From NCBI GenBank assembly GCA_020720905.1, contig DYNT01000012.1, forward strand, positions 1 to 16,234: 16,234 bases of DNA, given 5' to 3'. Shown here piece after piece: positions 12,950 through 16,234 of the stretch. Source of the stretch: Micavibrio aeruginosavorus. GTDB lineage: Bacteria > Pseudomonadota > Alphaproteobacteria > UBA9219. Position 1 is the stretch's first letter. Each line of letters begins with the position of its first letter. Below the pieces are notes generated by a model. That model saw only the letters and a list, made by a program, of their open reading frames with translations, was not told where the DNA came from and ran no database searches. A program made the position numbers and the translations under genes.

Positions 12950-13960
12950 TTACTCCCCGCCCCTCCCTCTTGCGACGCAGGGAAGGCCGGCGGCGGAGAG
13001 GGTCTTGCACAGGCGGCTAACATCATCGGGGCGGGCACAGCCCATCATCCGCACGGCAAAGCGCGGCGTGCCGCCCGGTGAGGCCACTTGAGGCAAGACC
13101 ACGGGTTTAAGCCCCCCCGCCTTGCCATACTGCTCACGCAATTTTTGCGCCTGCGCCACCGCCATGCCTTCGGTGGCATAGGTTCCAACTTCCGCATAGG
13201 GCGCTGTACTCACGGCTCTCTCGGCGCGCTGACGGCGATAATAGTCCATGTTTGCCACAACTTTTTCAGGCGGCAAATCCATCTTGGCCACGCGCTGCGC
13301 ATCCGCCTCCATCCCTGCAAGACCATAAGCCAACGCCAGATTTTGACGTAGCGCCGCCGTAGCAGAAGGTTTGTTGAGGACAGGCTCCAGCGTCTTGATC
13401 GCAAGGTCATAACGATGCGTCAGGATGTAAGAATAAGCCAGATTGTTGAGCGTCGCGAGGTTGCGCGGATCTTTATTTAAAACTTTTTCATACTGCGCCT
13501 GCGCCTTTTTATGCTCGCCCAAATGATCAAGCGCAACGCCAAGGCCGCTACGCGCCTTAAGGTCATCGCTATCTTCGTCCAAGGCCGCGTCATACTGGCG
13601 CTTAGCCGCCGCAGGCTCATCAAGAGAAAGCAACAACCGCCCATAACTGCGGCGAAGCTCGCCATCGTCTGGATGCGCCGCCACGCCATCGCGATAGGTT
13701 TGAGCCGCCGCTGCTTTATCGCCCCACTGCTCTAAAACGCCCGCCAGCCCCTTAATCGCCGCCAGATTCTTAGGATCTTGAGCCAAGGCGCGACGATAAA
13801 AATCGATGGCCGCTCCAACCTCCCCCTTCTCGCGCATCATACCGCCCAGCTTGGCCATCCCCGCGCCAGAGGAACTGATGTCTTTTTCATCCACCGTGCT
13901 ACAAGCGCAAAGCGGAAGAAAGGCTAAAAGAGCAAGAAGGCGAAAAGCACGTGATGACAT
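12950..13960 (-). CDS. TPR lipoprotein with C-terminal SPOR-like domain
   Basis: This 336-residue protein starts with a lipoprotein signal: a basic M-S-S-R-A-F-R, a hydrophobic run, and the lipobox L-C-A-C with Cys20 as the likely lipidated residue. At least five tetratricopeptide repeats follow (about 30-225), recognisable from repeated units such as A-I-D-F-Y-R-R-A-L-A-Q-D-P-K-N and A-Q-A-Q-Y-E-K-V-L-N-K-D-P. The end (about 250-330) has the pattern of a SPOR peptidoglycan-binding domain: V-G-T-Y-A-T-E-G-M-A, a helix, then F-A-V-R-M-M-G-C and L-C-K-T-L-S-A-A-G. TPR lipoproteins of this type resemble TadD of tight-adherence systems, but no tad gene is nearby. I chose the start at 13960 over an in-frame ATG at 14005, because only the shorter form puts the signal at the terminus and the upstream ATG overlaps the putative -10 box. 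The protein is likely in the outer membrane facing the periplasm. Confidence 0.82.
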   Translation of the reverse strand: MSSRAFRLLALLAFLPLCACSTVDEKDISSSGAGMAKLGGMMREKGEVGAAIDFYRRALAQDPKNLAAIKGLAGVLEQWGDKAAAAQTYRDGVAAHPDDGELRRSYGRLLLSLDEPAAAKRQYDAALDEDSDDLKARSGLGVALDHLGEHKKAQAQYEKVLNKDPRNLATLNNLAYSYILTHRYDLAIKTLEPVLNKPSATAALRQNLALAYGLAGMEADAQRVAKMDLPPEKVVANMDYYRRQRAERAVSTAPYAEVGTYATEGMAVAQAQKLREQYGKAGGLKPVVLPQVASPGGTPRFAVRMMGCARPDDVSRLCKTLSAAGLPCVARGRGGE

Positions 13961-14003
13961 GAAAAACCCCAAAGAATAAGGAGGCGAAGGAGACGACTCA
14001 GCC

Positions 14004-14031
14004 ATTGTGCCACACTCATCACGGGTGACAA
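14004..14031 (-). promoter_or_regulatory. Putative promoter of the TPR lipoprotein gene
   Basis: On the minus strand TTGTCA (14026-14031), a 16-base spacer and CACAAT (14004-14009) lie about 45 bases before the chosen start at 13960. A start of transcription here would leave the ATG at 14005 off the mRNA, which supports the shorter protein. Confidence 0.4.
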
Positions 14032-14037
14032 GGGGAT

Positions 14038-14057
14038 AAGCTGACTGTTTTCAGCTT
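14038..14057. promoter_or_regulatory. Inverted repeat in the divergent region before ettA
   Basis: AAGCTGA (14038-14044) and TCAGCTT (14051-14057) form a perfect 7-bp inverted repeat with a 6-base centre, between the putative promoters of the TPR lipoprotein gene and ettA. It could be an operator acting on either gene. No regulator can be assigned. Confidence 0.3.
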
Positions 14058-14063
14058 GGCGCG

Positions 14064-14092
14064 TTGCCATCTTTTAGTAAAACAGCTATCGT
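14064..14092 (+). promoter_or_regulatory. Putative ettA promoter
   Basis: TTGCCA (14064-14069), a 17-base spacer and TATCGT (14087-14092) precede the ettA ATG by 60 bases. The leader between is A-rich and carries the AAGGAA ribosome site (14138-14143). Confidence 0.45.
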
Positions 14093-14152
14093 TCCGCCCA
14101 TCATCAATCACAAGCAAAAAAAATACACAAAGCACACAAGGAAATCAACAAG

Positions 14153-15832
14153 ATGGCAAGCTATCAATATATCTATGTGATGAATGGCGTGAGCAAGACC
14201 TTTACCAATGGCAAGACGGTCTTGAACAATATCCGTCTCTCTTTTTATCCTGATGCGAAAATTGGCATTCTGGGACCCAACGGCTCTGGCAAATCCACGC
14301 TGATGAAAATCATGGCGGGGCTGGATAAGGATTTTAGTGGCGAGGCCTTTGCGGCGGATGGCACAACGGTCGGCTACCTAGAGCAAGAGCCACAGCTTGA
14401 TCCCGCCTTGACGGTTGAGCAAAACGTGCTGGCAGGCCTTGGCGAGACAAAGTCTTTGTTGGATCGCTTTGAGGCGGTTAGCGCCCTTTTGGGCGAGGTC
14501 GAAGATCCCGACGAGATGCAAAAGCTTCTTGATGAGCAAGGTGATTTACAGGAAAAAATTGAGGCTGCCGATGCGTGGGACCTTTCGCGCACCGTGGAAA
14601 TCGCGATGGATGCTCTGCGCTGTCCTCCAGCGGACGCCGATGTGACGAAGTTGTCGGGCGGCGAAAAGCGCCGCGTGGCGCTGTGCCGCCTTTTGCTATC
14701 CAAGCCTGATTTGCTGCTGCTTGATGAGCCGACGAACCATTTGGATGCCGAGTCCATCGCGTGGCTGCAACAGCACCTTGTGGATTATAAGGGCGCGGTC
14801 ATTCTTGTCACCCATGATCGTTATTTCCTTGACCAAGTCACGGGCTGGATTCTGGAGCTGGATCGCGGCAACGGCATTCCTTATGAGGGCAACTATTCCT
14901 CATGGTTGGAGCAAAAGCAAAAACGTCTGGCGCAGGAATCGCGGGATGAAGGCGCAAGGCAGCGCACTTTGGCGCGTGAATTGGAATGGATCCGCCAATC
15001 GCCTAAGGCTCGCCATGCCAAAAGCAAGGCGCGTATCACGGCCTATGACACTCTGCTGGCTGAAAACGCCAACAAAGCGCCTGAAACGTGCCAAATTGTG
15101 ATCCCCACGCCGCCGCGCCTTGGCAGCGTTGTGGTAGAGACCGAGCATTTACGCAAAGGCTATGGTGACCGCCTTCTGATTGACGACCTGACCTTTAAAC
15201 TACCTGCGGGCGGCATCGTCGGCATTATCGGCGCGAACGGCGCGGGGAAATCCACGCTCTTTCGTATGATCGCGGGGCAGGAAACGCCCGATAGTGGCAC
15301 GATCAAAGTGGGCGAGACGGCGGTTTTGGGTTATGTCGATCAAAGCCGCGAGAGCCTCGATGCCAACAAGAACGTGTGGGAGGAAATCTCGGACGGCGCG
15401 GATGTAATCGATTTGGGCAAGCGTACAGTGGCCAGCCGCGCTTATGTTTCCGCGTTCGGCTTTAAAGGCCCGGATCAACAGAAAAAAGTCGGCACGCTAT
15501 CGGGCGGTGAGCGCAACCGCGTCCATATGGCCAAGATGCTGAAATCCGGCGCGAACACGCTGCTGCTTGATGAGCCATCAAACGATTTAGATATTGAAAC
15601 GCTGCGCGCGCTGGAAGACGCCCTTGTCGATTTTCCCGGTTGCATCGTGGTGATCAGCCATGATCGCTGGTTCCTTGACCGCATCGCCACGCATATTCTG
15701 GCCTTTGAGGGCGACAGCCAAGTCGTCTGGTTCGAAGGCAACTATCAGGACTATGAAGTTGACCGCCACCGCCGCCTAGGCACTGACGCCGACCAACCCC
15801 ACCGGATCAAATACAAACCGCTGGAGAGGTAG
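14153..15832 (+). CDS. ettA: Energy-dependent translational throttle protein EttA (ABC-F ATPase)
   Basis: This 559-residue cytoplasmic protein has two ABC ATPase domains and no membrane segment, as in the ABC-F family. Domain 1 has Walker A G-P-N-G-S-G-K-S (41-48), signature L-S-G-G-E (167-171) and Walker B ending D-E-P (191-193). Domain 2 has Walker A G-A-N-G-A-G-K-S (360-367), L-S-G-G-E (449-453) and Walker B ending D-E-P (473-475). The charged linker (about 245-305) contains the tRNA-interaction helices. Length and the closing Y-E-V-D-R-H-R-R-L-G and R-I-K-Y-K-P-L motifs point to EttA rather than Uup, YbiT or YheS. In E. coli, EttA binds the ribosomal E site and gates the first elongation steps according to ATP/ADP ratio. 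A ribosome site lies 9 bases before the ATG. Its last codons hold GGAGAGG, a Shine-Dalgarno for the broken gene that follows. Confidence 0.96.
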   Translation: MASYQYIYVMNGVSKTFTNGKTVLNNIRLSFYPDAKIGILGPNGSGKSTLMKIMAGLDKDFSGEAFAADGTTVGYLEQEPQLDPALTVEQNVLAGLGETKSLLDRFEAVSALLGEVEDPDEMQKLLDEQGDLQEKIEAADAWDLSRTVEIAMDALRCPPADADVTKLSGGEKRRVALCRLLLSKPDLLLLDEPTNHLDAESIAWLQQHLVDYKGAVILVTHDRYFLDQVTGWILELDRGNGIPYEGNYSSWLEQKQKRLAQESRDEGARQRTLARELEWIRQSPKARHAKSKARITAYDTLLAENANKAPETCQIVIPTPPRLGSVVVETEHLRKGYGDRLLIDDLTFKLPAGGIVGIIGANGAGKSTLFRMIAGQETPDSGTIKVGETAVLGYVDQSRESLDANKNVWEEISDGADVIDLGKRTVASRAYVSAFGFKGPDQQKKVGTLSGGERNRVHMAKMLKSGANTLLLDEPSNDLDIETLRALEDALVDFPGCIVVISHDRWFLDRIATHILAFEGDSQVVWFEGNYQDYEVDRHRRLGTDADQPHRIKYKPLER

Positions 15833-15839
15833 TTTTTCT

Positions 15840-16111
15840 TTGACTCACGCCGTACTCTATTTTGGATTTTTGATGAACATCATTGACGTGGTGCTTTATC
15901 TTCGCGCTATGGTTAAAGGCGAAGCGCGGCCAAGCCGCGTTACATGCGGCATTTGGATGATAGAGGGGGGGTGGCGTTGATAGCCGCTTGGTCGGATGGA
16001 GTCAGATGGAGTTTGCTGCCCATTACGACAGCTTTTTGGGGGCCATTTTTAACAGCTTTCTTGTCGCCTTATTTGGTGTCATGCAAAAGGGGACACGCAG
16101 GGGAGGCTTGA
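15840..16111 (+). pseudogene. Small membrane-protein gene interrupted at a G7 tract
   Basis: From a TTG at 15840, with GGAGAGG at 15823-15829 as ribosome site, an open frame reads V-L-Y-F-G-F-L-M-N-I-I-D-V-V-L-Y-L-R and then A-R-P-S-R-V-T-C-G-I-W-M-I-E-G-G. It reaches a run of seven G (15965-15971) and stops at TGA 15978-15980. One base back, the -1 frame continues for 46 codons with V-A-L-I-A-A-W-S-D-G-V-R-W-S-L-L-P-I and then W-G-P-F-L, to a stop at 16109-16111. The joined 90-residue product has about three hydrophobic segments. It resembles a family of small bacterial membrane proteins with K-P-N-R-V-T-W near the first loop and a later W-x-x-L-P-x-x-x-x-x-x-G-P motif. That resemblance is from memory. 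The end looks short and overlaps the convergent DUF2147 gene by 43 bases. Explanations are a decayed gene, a phase-variable tract, -1 slippage or a sequencing error in the G run. Confidence 0.6.
15925..15939. other. Short perfect hairpin inside the interrupted gene
   Basis: CGCGGC (15925-15930) pairs with GCCGCG (15934-15939) around CAA, within the first part of the interrupted membrane-protein gene. No T run follows, so it is not a clear terminator for ettA. Confidence 0.3.
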
Positions 16112-16234
16112 AGGCGCGTCCATGTCTGACCTCCCCCCAAAAAGGAAAAGAACATATAGCCGCGCACCTCCAGCCTATCGTTCTCTGTCAAATGGAGAAC
16201 GGCGCTATACGTTCCGCCATGGCGGGGACTGTAA
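16069..16234 (-). CDS. DUF2147-family protein, 3' part only (runs off the window)
   Basis: The minus strand is open from the right edge to a TAA at 16069-16071, giving the last 54 residues of a protein whose start lies beyond the window. The visible part begins Y-S-P-R-H-G-G-T-Y-S-A-V-L and continues R-L-E-V-R-G-Y, F-L-G-G-G-Q-T-W-T-R-L. This is the C-terminal signature of DUF2147 proteins (N/D-P-x-x-G-x-x-Y, then L-x-x-R-G-Y and x-x-Q-x-W-x-R). Members are usually about 130-160 residues with an N-terminal signal peptide and are secreted; their role is not established. After W-T-R-L a short tail of about 13 residues follows. The gene is convergent with the interrupted membrane-protein gene and overlaps its -1 frame end. 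Confidence 0.82.
   Translation of the reverse strand, partial: YSPRHGGTYSAVLHLTENDRLEVRGYMFFSFLGGGQTWTRLQASPACPLLHDTK

Noticed and set aside
13961..14005. Longer start for the TPR lipoprotein
   Set aside because: It would bury the lipoprotein signal behind 15 residues and its ATG overlaps the putative -10 box.
14056..14253. 65-codon plus-strand frame before and over the ettA start
   Set aside because: It overlaps the ettA start in another frame and its product has no recognisable features.
16179..16201. 7-bp hairpin CGTTCTC/GAGAACG
   Set aside because: It lies inside the DUF2147 coding region with a 9-base loop and no T run; probably a chance structure.
16122..16234. Open plus-strand frame starting M-S-D-L-P-P-K-R at the right edge
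   Set aside because: It overlaps the minus-strand frame with a recognisable DUF2147 signature and has no known motif itself, so it is a shadow.
1..16234. tRNA, rRNA, CRISPR array, transposase or integrase
   Set aside because: No cloverleaf, rRNA-like stretch, regularly spaced repeats or recombinase motifs were seen on either strand by eye.

Overview
The window reads as a chromosomal segment of an alphaproteobacterium, possibly a Rhodospirillales- or Micavibrio-like lineage. This is inferred from an IalB-family periplasmic protein, a DUF2147 protein, a TPR-SPOR lipoprotein and codon use rich in G/C at third positions. Nothing in the window names a species.

Layout, left to right. (1) 1-770: a compact toxin-antitoxin pair of the HigB/HigA type on the minus strand. 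It sits exactly between two 42-bp direct copies of the 3' end of rlmN, so it looks like a small mobile cassette that replaced the rlmN tail. (2) 768-7443, all minus strand: hisS (histidyl-tRNA synthetase), a 1090-residue bifunctional penicillin-binding protein, an IalB-family secreted protein and rlmN (23S rRNA A2503 methyltransferase). The first three are tightly spaced and probably co-transcribed. The gap before rlmN carries a long hairpin and one copy of a dispersed repeat. (3) 7444-10718, plus strand: pyrC (dihydroorotase) from a divergent promoter region, followed at once by two paralogous PilT-like hexameric ATPases. (4) 10719-12894: a more AT-rich accessory stretch. Two small unknown genes lie on the minus strand. 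Divergent to them is a translationally coupled pair, an XRE regulator with a possible phospholipase-D-like C-terminal domain and a GNAT acetyltransferase. A second copy of the dispersed repeat closes this stretch. (5) 12950-13960, minus strand: a TPR lipoprotein ending in a SPOR-like domain. (6) 14153-15832, plus strand: ettA, an ABC-F ribosome-associated ATPase. (7) 15833-16234: the remains of a small membrane-protein gene interrupted at a run of seven G, facing the 3' end of a DUF2147 gene that runs out of the window.

The housekeeping genes (rlmN, hisS, ettA, pyrC, the penicillin-binding protein) deal with translation, pyrimidine synthesis and the cell wall. The less ordinary material is the repeat-bracketed HigBA cassette, the orphan pair of PilT-like ATPases, the accessory HTH/GNAT block and the poly-G-interrupted gene. 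No tRNA, rRNA, CRISPR array or transposase was found.
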